DNA from: Macrostomum hystrix
Lineage: Eukaryota > Platyhelminthes > Macrostomidae
Direction of reading: 5' to 3'
Assembly (NCBI GenBank): GCA_950097015.1
Contig: CATNEN010000033.1
Coordinates: forward strand, 4,428,501 to 4,492,500
Length of the DNA: 64,000 bases
Shown here piece after piece: positions 10,229 to 21,214 of the stretch (its first letter is position 1; each line of letters begins with the position of its first letter). The position numbers and the translations under genes are program-made. A model generated the notes under the pieces. The model was not told where the DNA came from, searched no databases, and saw only the letters and a list, made by a program, of their open reading frames with translations.

Positions 10229-13142
10229 GCGCACGCAGCCGCCGAGGCCGTTCGCTATCACTACGGCGTCACGGTGCTGCTCAAGCTCCTAACCGAAGCG
10301 CAGTCGCGCAGGCCGTTGGTGAAGGCCGCCCTCGGACTCTGCCGCAATCTGGCCCTATTTGACGAGAACTGCGCCCCGCTGCGCGAGCAGGGCCTGGTCG
10401 AGGCCGCCGTCGACGCTCTGCAGCAACTGAGCGCTCCCGGATCTCCGGGCGGCAGCATGATCTCTGGTGACGTACTCGATGGTGTGGCCTCCGAGGAGGT
10501 GACGGAGGCCGCTCTAGCCTGCTTGCAGGCCCTGTGCCGCGATCATCTGTCACGCGAGGCCCTGCTCGGCCTTCGCCCGCCGGTGATGCCGCTGCTGGCC
10601 CAGGCACTGCACTCCAACCAGGAGCACATTCAACGCTGCGTTGCCGGCCTCCTGGCCGAGCTGACGGCCGATTCGCGCGCCGCCCAGCTGCTTGAAGGCG
10701 AAGGCGCCGCCGCCAGGCTAACCCAGCTGTTGCACTCGCGCAACGAGGACGTGGCCACTTATGCTGCGGCCATTCTGTATAACATGGCGGCCGACAAGCC
10801 GGCGGATTATCGGTCCCGGCTGCAGGCCGAGCTGACCCACTCGCTGGCCAGGGATCAGCCCGGGTCTCCGCCGGCCTACACCTGGTCTGGCAGTGCCGGC
10901 GGAGCCGCTAGCCGCCAGTTTGACGCTCACAGCATGGACGGGCCGCGCTCCTATCAGCTGCAGGGTGAGTGCGGCAGATAAGACTGGGCTTTGCCTAGCA
11001 TTTCATATGGTGCATGCGCAAGACCTTAATAGCTTTGTTTTAATAGAGTTAGCTCTAGTCCAGACCCTTTTTATAGACTAAAATCTACCATTTGGATCTG
11101 TGGTCTGAACTCAAAACCTGCCATTTATTACGGTTAGTTATGAACTCAAATCTGCCATTTATTATGGTTAGTTATGAACTCAAAATCTGCCATTTATTAC
11201 GGTTAGTTATGAACTCAAATCTGCCATTTATTACGGTTAGTTATGAACTCAAAATCTGCCATTTATTATGGTTAGTTATGAACTCAAAATCTGCCATTTA
11301 TTATGGTTAGTTATGAACTCAAAATCTGCCATTTATTACGGTTAGTTATGAACTCAAAATCTGCCATTTAATACGGTTAGTTATGAACTCAAAATCTGCC
11401 ATTTAATACAGTTAGTTATGAACTCAAATTCTAAAATTTATTGTGCAAAAAGCTGTGAACTAAAAATCTACTATGACTGCTGATTTGAACTGATTGGAAT
11501 TTTATCAGCTTGATAAGTTTAACTCCGATCCAGCTTATTTACCTGCTTCAAATAACTGTCATGCTTACTAGTTTTTCAGCTTGATTTTAAACAATGATTT
11601 CAATAACGCTTTTTGTCTTCGCTTCCGCTTAAAGGTGATGCCAAGCAACGACTTAAGAAATAAAGCTTTCTCGAAGAGTTTAGTACGTTAATACGTGGAA
11701 ATCATGAGTGCTTAGACCGGCAATAACTTTCTAATTTGCTGTGCTTAAATTTCTCGTCACATTTCATATTAGAAATTTCCTCAAAGCGTTTTGCTTTGTT
11801 CCTCATACTTGGATCATTTATTCTATAGGAATATTTGATTCAATCATAGCAAGCACTAATTTACAACCTGCAACACTCGCAAACTGCGTCTCATCAAGGT
11901 CGCGATGCGCTGGTTTGACCTCGCAGCAGCAACAGGTTCGCTATAAAAAAATACAAACATTTTCTAGCAAGTCAACTTTGAATTATCCATCTGCGGCTCT
12001 GCTGATAAGTTAACACTTTTTAACTGTGCCGTGTCCTAATATAGACGACAATTCTCGCGGCGACTATAATAGTACACTGAATTGTATTTTAAAGTTTCTT
12101 TATCTACTTACTTAAACTTTTTCTGTTCTCTAATTTTGGTAATGATAGGTAGTCACTGACCTGCACCTTGAACTGTTGTGTAAAATGCTGAATTATTAAA
12201 TGTAAAATTCTACGAATTAAGCGTTTAGGATTTTGAGCGACAGCAACAAGTCTGCTAGATGCTCTTTACATAGTCTATTTTGTCTTTGTCTGTTTATTGC
12301 TTTTATTTCTTTGTTTATTTCTTTACAACAAATCACATAATTATTAGTTTTTTTTCTTTGTGACCTTGAATCACGCCATCAGTGCGTGCTGTAGCGTCCA
12401 AATGTGCTGGGAGTTGTCCACGCTAGGAGGAATGAATTTGGCGTGAAATTAGACTTAGACTTATCGCGACCTTGAATCACGCCATCAGTGCGTGCTATAG
12501 AGTCCAAATGTGCTGGGAGTTGTCCACGCTAGGAGGAATGAATTTGGCGTGAAATTAGACTTAGACTTATCGCGACCTTGAATTCACGCGGCCAGGGCGT
12601 GGCCGGATTGCAGTTTTTCTATCTATCTATGGATATAGATATATGGATGGATAGATTTTGCATCTATCTATGGAATCTAATCTGCTAGTTTAGGTTTAGA
12701 TTGCAGTCCAGCTTTTTTTGTCGTCGCTCCATCATCATTAAAGCCCTTTCGATATAACGGTCTCCACTCTGAGTTAGTCAATTGTTGCTAGCTGAGACCG
12801 GCAATGTCTCTGTTTTTTTGTCTTTTGGATATCGGCTATCTGAGACCCATATCAGCACATGCACAATTTACAGTCTTTCTTTGCGTGTTCAAATTTAACC
12901 TGAGTTTATTAATTAAAGTAAGGAAATTAAGTAATCAAAGTAAATAAGTGACTTAAAGTAGGTCTGTTCTTAAAGCATGCCTCTTATTTTAGTGCTCAGG
13001 TCTTTAAAAAAGCTGAGAACAACAACCTCAACGAACAATTTCAGATGGAGTTCAGAGCGGGGCCGCCTCGCCTCATCATTCCGGCTCCCTGCCCAACAGT
13101 CGCTACAATTTGAGCACCCTGAACCAGGAGATGGACGTCTGA
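10229..13142 (+). CDS. Beta-catenin, C-terminal part (last two exons; 5' part outside or upstream)
   Basis: Exons 10229-10964 and 13045-13142 (stop TGA 13140-13142). Acceptor CACCTCAG precedes 10229, the donor is G|GTGAGT at 10964, and acceptor TTTCAG precedes 13045. The protein shows the last armadillo repeats of beta-catenin: AVRYHYGVTVLLKLL, PLVKAALGLCRNLAL, APLREQGLVEAAV, IQRCVAGLLAELTADSRAA and LLHSRNEDVATYAAAILYNM match repeats 10-12 of the family, followed by the helix-C region (RLQAELTHSL). Beta-catenin joins cadherin to alpha-catenin and is the TCF co-activator of Wnt signalling. The N-terminal part (GSK3 sites, alpha-catenin site, early repeats) is not here; upstream is satellite, so the preceding exon lies off-window or in unassembled sequence. 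The acidic-glycine loop seen in repeat 10 of vertebrate proteins is replaced by a Gly/Ser loop. The tail after repeat 12 is short (about 80 residues) and ends EMDV, without the DTDL end of vertebrate beta-catenin. Which paralogue (adhesive or signalling) cannot be told from this part. Confidence 0.9.
11105..11445 (+). repeat. 35-bp minisatellite in beta-catenin intron
   Basis: About nine to ten copies of a 35-bp unit containing CTGCCATTTATTACGGTTAG, with a T/C polymorphism (ATTACGG or ATTATGG) and a one-base length difference (CAAATC or CAAAATC). It lies in the 2080-bp intron 10965-13044. The rest of the intron is AT-rich with no exon that I can support. Confidence 0.93.
12362..12610 (+). repeat. 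106-bp repeat, two full copies plus a partial third
   Basis: Copies start at GACCTTGAATCACGCC (12362), again at 12468, and a third, diverged and truncated start (GACCTTGAATTCACGC) lies at 12574. The first two are nearly identical. A short TCTA/TGGATA-rich microsatellite follows at 12615-12680. Intronic. Confidence 0.9.
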
Positions 13143-13774
13143 GCGAGCGAATCGTTTGCTGATGTGTGTTTTGTTTATTTGAACCAAGGTCTTTTGTTTT
13201 TAATATTTTGTTTCATTAGTAAAATCATTATTGGATTTTTATCAGTTTTCCTATATAAAAAGCTGACCTGTACTTTTAACTATAGGTTTTATTTGGCTGT
13301 GCCGGAATAAAAACTTATTTTATTTTTTTTGAAAATGTAATTGCTACATTCCTAAAGCGGCTGTGTTGCTCGTTTCTCTATGTGCGTAATAAGTCGCTTT
13401 TTTTATCTTTTTTTCTACTTATTTGTTTTAATTTTTTACTTAAAATCTGTTTACACATCATGTACCGTCATGTACCGTGATATACTACTATTTAACTAAG
13501 CCTTCCTTACATCCGTAGGATACACGGCCAATGAGATTTGTTTTACTCCAATGCACAATAATATGCACTGATGATGTCATAAAATTCTCGTTCTTTTTTT
13601 ATTAAGATTTCTAGACTGAATAGAAGAAGACCAACGATTAGTTATTGACTTAATTATCCAATTGTTATTGTTTTGCTACTGTTTAATTTCGTGATATTAT
13701 CAATCAAGAGTTGCCAGCATGAGCCAGTACTTTTGCTCGCTTCTGTAAAGGTATAAGTTTAACTGATGATCCCT
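13143..13774. other. AT-rich 3' flank of beta-catenin
   Basis: Contains the 3' UTR and then intergenic sequence. No further gene or structured element was seen. Confidence 0.5.
13306..13311 (+). terminator. Polyadenylation signal AATAAA, beta-catenin
   Basis: AATAAA 164 bases after the stop codon, followed by T-rich sequence (TTATTTTATTTTTTTTG). It is the first canonical signal after the stop, so this is the likely 3' end of the transcript. Confidence 0.55.
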
Positions 13775-14245
13775 ATAAAGCTAGCCACCCCAATGTACAC
13801 TCGCTCTGGACCAATCGCTACAAAGCCAGCCACCCGAATGTTCACTCGATCTGGACCAATCGCTACAAATCCAGCCCCCCCCAATGTACACTCGCTCTGG
13901 ACCAATCGCTACAAAGCCAGCCACCCAATGTACACTCTGTCTGGACCAATCGCTACAAATCCAGCCACCCCAATGTACACTCGCTCTGGACCAATCCCTA
14001 CAAAGCCAGCCACCCCAATGTACACTCGCTCGGGACCACTCGCTACAAAGCCAGCCACCCCAATGTACACTCGCTCTGGACCAATCGCTACAAAGCCAGC
14101 CACCCAATGTACACTCTGTCTGGACCAATCGCTACAAATCCAGCCACCCCAATGTACACTCGCTCTGGACCAATCCCTACAAAGCCAGCCACCCCAATGT
14201 ACACTCGCTCGGGACCACTCGCTACAAAGCTAGCAACCGAAATGT
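13775..14245 (+). repeat. 45-bp minisatellite with AATGTACAC core
   Basis: About 10-11 copies of a 45-bp unit containing CAGCCACCCCAATGTACACT and CGCTCTGGACCAATCGCTAC. A multi-unit block is duplicated (the GTACACTCTGTC variant at about 13930 and 14110). Stop-poor in several frames because 45 is divisible by three; there is no sign of real coding use. Confidence 0.95.
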
Positions 14246-14915
14246 ACACCTGACTTCTCAAATACTCTTTTATGTGTTTTTAACATTAAACATTATTGAG
14301 TTTTAAAACATTTTTCTTAATTTGTTTTTGGGCTTAAGTTTTTTTCATACCCTAAACATTTTCTCTATTTATACTTATTATGGAGAAGATTAATAAGAGC
14401 GCATTGATACACATGTATAATCTACTACTAATATTTTATTATTTTTACCGTGCCATAGCCCTATTATTGTAATAAATGGGGTTAATTCAGCTGAGCTGTT
14501 TTGTAATGATATGTTTAACAGAATTTTCTTTCCATGTCCCGTCTATATACAGTGATAGCTAACGTACTCAGTGTGCCGTGTTTTTAGTCTAATATTTATC
14601 AGTAATTCCTCTCGAAAAACGCTAAACTGACTACTGATAGTGATAGGAGCGCGAAAAAGTTCAGTTTTTAAGTTGATTATTTTGCTTTGAAAAGCTTGCT
14701 TTGCCATTCCGCACATTCTCACATCCGTAATAAAAACGAAAAAAGTTTTGTTTATGTAGGACTGTTGATCTTGCTTGTTTATTTATCTACTATGGTATAT
14801 TTTAGAATTAATCTATGTGGAATGTCACTTAGGATTTTAAGAGTTGAAAGTAGTTTTCCTGAGAAATCAGACAGCTAGACATTATTCTATTGTCCACAGC
14901 AGCAGCAACAGCAGC
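14246..14915. other. AT-rich upstream region of the first lectin gene
   Basis: No gene seen. TTGTCCACAG at 14890-14899 just upstream of the start ATG resembles a splice acceptor, so a 5' UTR intron or a trans-splice site is possible there. Confidence 0.4.
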
Positions 14916-16694
14916 ATGGCCTCTAAAACTCAAGCCGCCAAATGCCGCCTGCTGTCTCTGTCCGTTTTCGCCCTTCTCTCCGCCTCGACTGTCACCGCTG
15001 AGACGTACTACTGCGACAGTCCGCACCGCCTTGACATCCAGGCTGGCCCGCAACCCACCACCCTGCTGGTCTGCCGCAACCAATCAGAATCCGCGTACCG
15101 ACCGGGCTCCCGCTGCAGCTTCTCTGTGCGCGCTCCGCCTGGCAGCCTCCTGTTCGTTGAACTGTTGAACTCCGGCCGGGGCCTCGGTCGCGGCGCCAAT
15201 TTCACCCTGGCGAATGGCTACAAGAAGCTGCTGGACCTGACTGTGACCGGCGACAACCACAGACTGCCCGGCTACTCCACCACCCTGGTGACCCCGGCTG
15301 GCCAGCTGTCAGTGAGCATGGCCGCGTCCTCAACTGGCCCGGCTGGCACTGGCCTGACTGTCCGAGTTCGCTCCTTTCAGAGATGCCCGCCTGGCTGGGT
15401 CGAACTGTCCTACGCCTGCTACGGCACCGCTGATGTCGATCAGCTCGAGCCGTTGAGCTTCGCCGACGCCCAGCTGGCCTGCAACAGTATGCGGTCCAAC
15501 CTCATGACCTTGGCCTACGGGGTGCAGGCCGGTGGCGGCGTTGACGATGCCCGAGACCGACTGTCGGCCTGGGGCCTGGAGCAGGGCGCCACGGGCGCCT
15601 GGATCGGCGTCACAGATGCCACGGCCTGGGGCCGGCTGGTCTACTATTGGCTTGACGGTGGCCAGTTCGGAGAGTGAGTCCTCACTAATACTTTGAGCGA
15701 TTTCAGCCTTCTGGTTAGAGCGTCGGACTCACGACTTGAAGGTCAGGGGTTCGATTCCGGACTCCACTGAGTCCGACGCTCTAACCACTTGGCTATAGCC
15801 CCTTATGCAACTACCTTTTGATTCAGGATGGGTGAGACTGATTCAGGATGGGTGAGACTGATTCAGGATGGGTGAGACTGATTCAGGATGGGTGAGACTG
15901 ATTCAGGATGGGGTGAGACTGATTCTGAATGGTGTCAGATGCCACGGCCGGATGGGTCAGGATGGGTCAGAGTGATTCAGGATGGGTCAGAGTAATTCTG
16001 AATGGTGTCAGAGTGATTCAGGATGGGTGACTGATTCCGGATTGGGTGAGAACTGATTCAGGATGGGTCAGAGTGATTCAGGATGGGTCAGAGGGATTCA
16101 GGATGGGGTCAGAGTGATTCAGGGTGGGGTCAGAGTGATTCTGAACGGCGTCAGAGTAATACTGTAACATTGTCCTTGATTAAATAGTTTTTTTTTCGAT
16201 AAAACAGGCACTCTAGAATAGGCTGCAACTCCGGCAGCTTCAACTACCGCCAGTGCCTGCCATCTGAGCACTGCGCCCACCTGAGTTGGTCAGCCCGTCC
16301 TGTGCTCATGACCAGCTGCTCCACTGCAATGCCCTACCTGTGCAACATGCCGATAGGCGGCACGGACCGGTTTCACCTTGTCCCGGCTGGCGCTCTGACG
16401 AACGCCACCAATTTCAATGCCGAAGCCGCGGCTGGCACTGTCTGGGTGTGGATTGTGGTTCTAGCTGCCTTTCTTGTCACCTGCCTGCTGACTGTCGGAA
16501 TCTGGCTGGCTGTGCGCTATTGGTCCAGCGTTAAGCCTCCAAGAGTTCGACGTTTGAGATCGACGCCTACCCTGCCGCCTCCTTACACGCCACATCCGGT
16601 CGCTTCTTTCAATCCTCATCAGATTGAGCAGCTGCCGCCGCCGCCGTACTCACCTAGCGACTTGCCAGCCTACACGGAGACCAGCGCTATTTAG
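14916..16694 (+). CDS. Type I membrane protein with CUB-like and C-type-lectin-like domains, PPxY tail (lectin 1)
   Basis: Exons 14916-15673 and 16208-16694, 414 residues. The donor GA|GTGAGT and acceptor AAAACAG|G join in phase 2 to restore a Glu codon. Residues 1-29 form a signal peptide (hydrophobic LLSLSVFALLSASTVTA). Residues 30-155 form a beta-rich domain with paired Cys (YYC, RPGSRCSF) that I read as CUB-like. Residues 157-310 form a C-type-lectin-like domain: CPPGW, a CY pair, FADAQLAC, the WIGVTD version of the WIGL hallmark, YYWLDG, then Cys-rich sequence ending YLCNM. The EPN/QPD sugar-calcium motif is not seen, so calcium-dependent sugar binding is doubtful. One transmembrane helix lies at about 331-358 (VWIVVLAAFLVTCLLTVGIW). 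The tail has two proline motifs, PPPYTPHP and PPPYSPSD (PPxY, ligands of WW domains as in Nedd4 ligases), and ends TSAI, a possible class I PDZ ligand. The neighbour at 18212 is a paralogue. Ligand unknown. ATG 14916 was chosen because it begins directly at the signal peptide; an in-frame upstream codon run exists but lacks an ATG giving a better leader. Confidence 0.85.
15712..15787. other. tRNA-derived palindrome in lectin 1 intron
   Basis: Perfect 20-bp inverted repeat: TGGTTAGAGCGTCGGACTCA at 15712-15731 and its reverse complement at 15768-15787, with a 36-base centre. The plus strand reads like the A-box to B-box part of a tRNA (TGGTTAGAGCG, then CTCACGA as an anticodon loop, then GGTTCGATTCC). 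The minus strand from 15803 reads as a tRNA 5' half (GGGGCTATAGCCAAGTGGTT). It looks like two tRNA halves joined head to head, possibly a SINE remnant. T-stem pairing is poor, so it is not a working tRNA gene. Confidence 0.75.
15822..16150 (+). repeat. 20-bp minisatellite in lectin 1 intron
   Basis: Repeats of ATTCAGGATGGGTGAGACTG, perfect at first and then varying (GGGTCAGAGTG, TTCTGAATGGTGTCAGA). Fills most of intron 15674-16207. Confidence 0.93.
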
Positions 16695-16852
16695 AGAGAA
16701 TTTCCATCTCAATTTCTTTCACTCAGCAAGCACCACATAAGAAATTCATTTCACGAATGTAGGCTTGAATTTGCTATTTCTGGCTTCCCTTGGTTCAGCT
16801 GGCTAGGTTAAAGTTTTATTTAGAGCCTTACTTTTTCAATTATTCCCATGGC

Positions 16853-17550
16853 CAACCCCAATCCCAATGTACATTCGTTCCCGGCCAACCCCACTGCGAA
16901 TGTACATTAATTCCTTGCTAATTCTCACGTACATGCGTTTCTGACCAACCCCACTCCAATGTACATTCGTTCCAAGATGACATGGCAAACTCCACTCCCA
17001 ATGTACATTCGTTATTGTCAACACGACTCCGAATGTACATTAGTTCCTGGCCAACCCTAATTCTCACGTACATGCGTTTCTGGCCAACCCCACTCCCAAT
17101 GTACATTCTTTCCAGGCCAACCCCACCCCCAATCTACTGTCGTTCCTGGCCAACCGAACTGCCGATGTACATTAATTCCTTCCCATTTCTCACGTACATG
17201 CGTTTCTGACCAACCCCACTCCAATGTACATTCGTTCCAGGATGACATGGCAAACTCCACTCACAATGTACATTCGTTATTGTCAACACGACTCCGAATG
17301 TACATTAGTTCCTGGCCAACCCCACTGCGAATGTACATTAATTCCTTGCCAATTCTCACGTACATGCGTTTCTGGCCAACCCCACTCCCAATGTGCATTC
17401 TTTCCAGGCCAACCCCACACTTCAATGTACATTCTTTCCAGCCAACCCCACTCCCAATCTACTGTCATTCCTGGCCAACCGAACTGCTAATGTACGTTCG
17501 TTATTGGCAACCCCACTCCCGACCTATATTCTTTCATGGCCAACCCAACT
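16853..17550 (+). repeat. ~33-bp minisatellite with ATGTACATT core
   Basis: Irregular array of ~33-bp units built from AATGTACATTCGTTCC, GGCCAACCCCACTC and a variant CTCACGTACATGCGTTTC. A multi-unit block is duplicated: GATGACATGGCAAACTCCAC occurs at about 16975 and 17242. Lies in the 3' UTR or just after lectin 1. Confidence 0.93.
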
Positions 17551-18211
17551 CGCAATTTTTATTAGAGGCTCACTCTAAATCCACACAAGCTGTCTAACCT
17601 ACTCTGCACTTCTGTTGGCTTTGTAAGTGCTGGTTAAATCGAGTTGTTAAATCAAGTTACCAGTGGGATTTTTTGCCGGTTTTTATTATTTAGCCATTTT
17701 AAGATCAGATTCGAGATTGTTATTATTTTTTGTCAAATAAATTTCAGCATTTGCATCTTTTTTAATCCCAGCAACATACATTCCAGTGTGCTACTCGCAC
17801 CACCTTTTTCAAGCCAAATATTTTCATTGTCGTCTTTATATTTTTATTAAAAACTTTTGATAAAAATTGTAATAATTTTTTTGACAAATGACACATATAT
17901 TTAGATAATTTTATTATAGTAATGCACTTTTGTAAAAGTTGTTTACGATTATATTTATTTAAGCTTGTGAAATCGTACGAAGCATATATTTACTCAAAAA
18001 TACAAAAGTGAGCAAAAAATCGCAACTTTTTATGATCTATGATAAATTTTTACTTTTTTTCTCTTAGAGAATTTTTTCTACATTGAATTTGCCTATCTTA
18101 AAGTAAGCTTCGAAAATATCAGACTAATCAGACTACTTAGTTCATCCGCAGTAGCACGTAGCGCTTATTTGTCTGCAGTTTTCACATCAATGTCGCATTT
18201 TTCGATTGCAG
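17551..18211. other. AT-rich gap between the two lectin genes
   Basis: Contains AATAAA at 17736-17741, a possible lectin 1 polyadenylation site. The start-codon exon of lectin 2 must lie in or before this gap, but I could not identify it with confidence. Confidence 0.45.
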
Positions 18212-20424
18212 AATAATCCAGCGCCTGCTCTAATCGCGGTGCTTGCGGCGCTGCTGCTGCTGCCAGCACAGTCTCAGCTCACCCTGACACCCCCACCAAT
18301 GCGCTACTATTGCGATACCCCGGGCAGGGACTACATCACTAGGCCCACCGACTTCGAATTGTACACCCGGCCAACCGGCTCGGACAGGTACCGGCCTGGC
18401 GATCGATGCGCGTTTCACGCCATTTCACTCATACCTGACGCGCTCTATTTTGTTCAGGTAATGGTGAATGGTAAACGCTCTTTAATGATGAAATAAATCT
18501 AAATCATGCCGCTTCGCTTATAAGTAAGCCTTCGGGCTATATATTATGCAATGCGATTTCTAAAATGTTTCTAAGAATTCGCCTTTTTTAAAACACGAAC
18601 CGGAACAGTTGGTTAACGTCTCCATGCCAACGGCCAACCTTTCGATTCGGTCCGACCAGCGCGTGCTGCTCTCATTGTCCATCGGCGCCTCGCCGCCCGG
18701 CCACGCCATGGCGCTGGTGACTCCGCAGACGACCGTCACTATCTCCTTTGTCGCCTCTTCGGACTCCTCTGTGGGAGCCGGGGCGGTCATTCGGGTCCGC
18801 CTGTTCGTCGGCTGCCCGCCCGACTGGCGCTCCATCGGCAACTATTGCTTCGGCAACGCTGGCAGTGTCGGGCCGCCTTTGAACTTTGCCGACTCGCAGG
18901 CCGCCTGCGCCTCGATGCGATCGAATCTGCTGCACCTGCCGCCCGGCCTGCCCGGAATCAGCACCATCACCGAGCTGTTCAGAGAGTTGCCCGGCCAGCT
19001 CACCACTAACAACTGGATTGGCCTCACCGACTACACCAGCGCCGGCCAGTTCTATTACTACTGGCTGGATGGCTCCCAGTTCTACGAGTAAGCAGCCACT
19101 GGTAGCTTTCAGTGTTGAAGGAATCTGGTTGGGATTCTAAGGAGTCTGTTTGGGATTCTAAGGAATCTGTTTGGGATTCTAAGGAATCTGTTGGGATTCT
19201 AAGGAGTCTGGTTGGGATTCTAAAGAATCTGGTTGGGATTCTAAGGAATCTGGTTGGGATTATAAAGAATCTGGTTGGGATTCTAAAGAATCTGGTTGGG
19301 ATTCTAAGGAGTCTGGTTGGGATTCTAAAGAATCTGGTTGGGATTCTAAAGAATCTAGTTGGGATTCTAAGGAATCTGGTTGGGATTCTATGGAATCTGG
19401 TTGGTATTCTCAGGAGTCTGGTTGGGATTCTAAGGAATCTGGTTGGGACTCTAAGGAATCTGGTTGGGATTCTATGGAATCTGGTTGGTATTCTCAGGAG
19501 TCTGGTTGGGGTTCTAAGGAATCTGGTTGGGACTCTAAGGAATCTGGTTGGGATTCTAAGGAATCTGGTTGGGATTCTATGGAATCTGGTTGGTATTCTC
19601 AGGAATCTGGTTGGGATTCTAAGGAGTCTGGTTAGGATTCTAAGGAGTCTGGTTGGGATTCTAAGGAATCTGGTTGGGATTCTAAAGAATCTGGTTGGGA
19701 TTCTCAGGAGTCTGGTTGGGATTCTCAGGAGTCTGGTTGGGATTCTCAGGAATCTGGTTGGGATTCTCAGGAATCTGGTTGGTATTCTCAGGAATCTGGT
19801 TGGTATTCTCAGGAGTCTGGTTGGGATTCTCAGGAGTCTGGTGGGGCTTTTTTGTTTGTATAAATCTAGCGGTTTTTAAAATCATTTTTAGGAGTCTTAG
19901 TACTATTTTTGGAAACTAATTGGTTATTTCAAGCTGTGGTTTGTTTTTTATTTCAGATTCTTATTTTAAGTTATTAAATTATTGCAATGTTCAAGTAGGG
20001 AGGCTGTTGGCTGTAGTTGGAGTTTTATTGTTGGTATCTGCAGAACTGGAGAATAATTTTTGAGCACCTATCGTCGCTACCCTCGTCCAGGCCGAATCTG
20101 ATTGGCTGCCAGAAGTCCAAGCTTGGCAACAATCGCAACTGCGAGCTGGAGGAGCGCTGCGGCTTCTTCATCACGAACCTGTTGTACCTGTTCCGCTTCA
20201 TAGTAATGGACAGGTGCAGCAGCGAGAGAAGCTACTCATGCTTCATGCCCGCCGGCGGCGCTGAGCACTTCTATCGCGTGCCGGAATTTTCCATCTTCTC
20301 CTCTGGAGCCTGGGCCTGGGCCATTGTCATTGGCTGCCTGTTCGCTATCGGCGTGGCCATTGGGGTGGTCTACGCTGTCCTGCGGCTTTGCAACGCCAGG
20401 AGATCGAGTTCGACTGCGGTCTAA
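18212..20424 (+). CDS. Type I membrane protein with CUB-like and C-type-lectin-like domains (lectin 2, paralogue; start exon not found)
   Basis: Exons 18212-18457, 18609-19087 and 20091-20424, giving 352 residues without a start Met. The first exon follows GATTGCAG and opens inside a signal-peptide-like stretch (ALIAVLAALLLLPAQS), so a short upstream exon must carry the ATG. Domain order matches lectin 1: RYYCDT, RYRPGDRCAFH, then a beta-rich domain, CPPDW, FADSQAACASMRSNL, NWIGLTDYT and YYWLDGSQF. The second and third exons join in phase 2 at the same place as in lectin 1 (GA|GTAAGC to TCCAG|G), giving QFYEPNLIGC; this EPN comes after the usual WxDG position and may not be the sugar-binding loop. 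One transmembrane helix lies near residue 315 (IVIGCLFAIGVAIGVVYAVL). The tail is only about 13 residues, has no PPxY, and ends STAV, a class I PDZ-ligand pattern. An extra 151-bp intron (18458-18608) is missing in lectin 1. Clearly a tandem duplicate with a different tail; ligand unknown. Confidence 0.8.
19115..19850 (+). repeat. 21-bp minisatellite in lectin 2 intron
   Basis: About 35 copies of a 21-bp unit containing GGTTGGGATTCTAAGGAATC, with variants AAAGAATC, TCAGGAGTC, TATGGAATC and GGTATTC. It has no stop in several frames since 21 is divisible by three. It follows the donor GTAAGC at 19088 and precedes the acceptor at 20090, so it is intronic. Confidence 0.95.
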
Positions 20425-21214
20425 TACTGAGATGCTGCGGACACTTCCTTAGAGAACAGTGATATCATTGCCAGCCATCCAGCAATGATTTAAATTGAGA
20501 AATTTATAATATAATAGAGTTTATAACTTCTATTTTTAATTTATAACTAAGAATATCGACAGAATAATACTCATCATATAAACATATTTTATCAGTTCTC
20601 CCTGAATGGAGGATTATGATCAATTCTCCAAAAGTGAAGATCGTTAGTTTATTTCTCTAAAGATTAAAATCTGTCGATCAAATTTCATGAAGTCTGAAGA
20701 CGTTGAACTGTTTGATCAATTATCGTAAAATGAAGTATCGTAAGTTACCTCAATGAAATCTTTTCTGGCATAATATTTTCGTGGAAGTAGTTTTTATTGC
20801 TTTAAATGCTTAAAAACACTATTATGTACAATGAATGGTGCTATAATTCTGACCAAATCTAATTTTTCTAACTGATTTACATTATCTTATTTTTTTCCAT
20901 TGCATTCTTGTCTTTCAGTCATGTCATCCTTTGAATATAAGATACCAGCGCTATTTTTTAGTTTCTTCCTGTTTCTGATACTCATTTTCGCGTTGTACTA
21001 GTATACCAATGTTTAGTATTCAGAATTGCTACTTGTCTACCGTCTTTTGTCATCAATATCGGATTGAGTGCAAAAAAAAGTTTTATTAAATGGTGTGCGC
21101 AATTACATTTCATTTAAGAAAATGTGTTTTATTTTCTAAAAACTTCAACAGATCAAACTAATTTTCTAGAAAAGCAACGAAGCTAATATATGTACAGTAT
21201 GTACTACAGCCATA
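20425..21214. other. AT-rich intergenic gap
   Basis: No gene, RNA or clear element seen between lectin 2 and the 42-bp array. Confidence 0.5.

Noticed and set aside
19112-19879. 255-residue frame of 7-residue repeats after lectin 2 exon 2
   Set aside because: It is a 21-bp minisatellite inside an intron bounded by good splice sites that rejoin lectin sequence.
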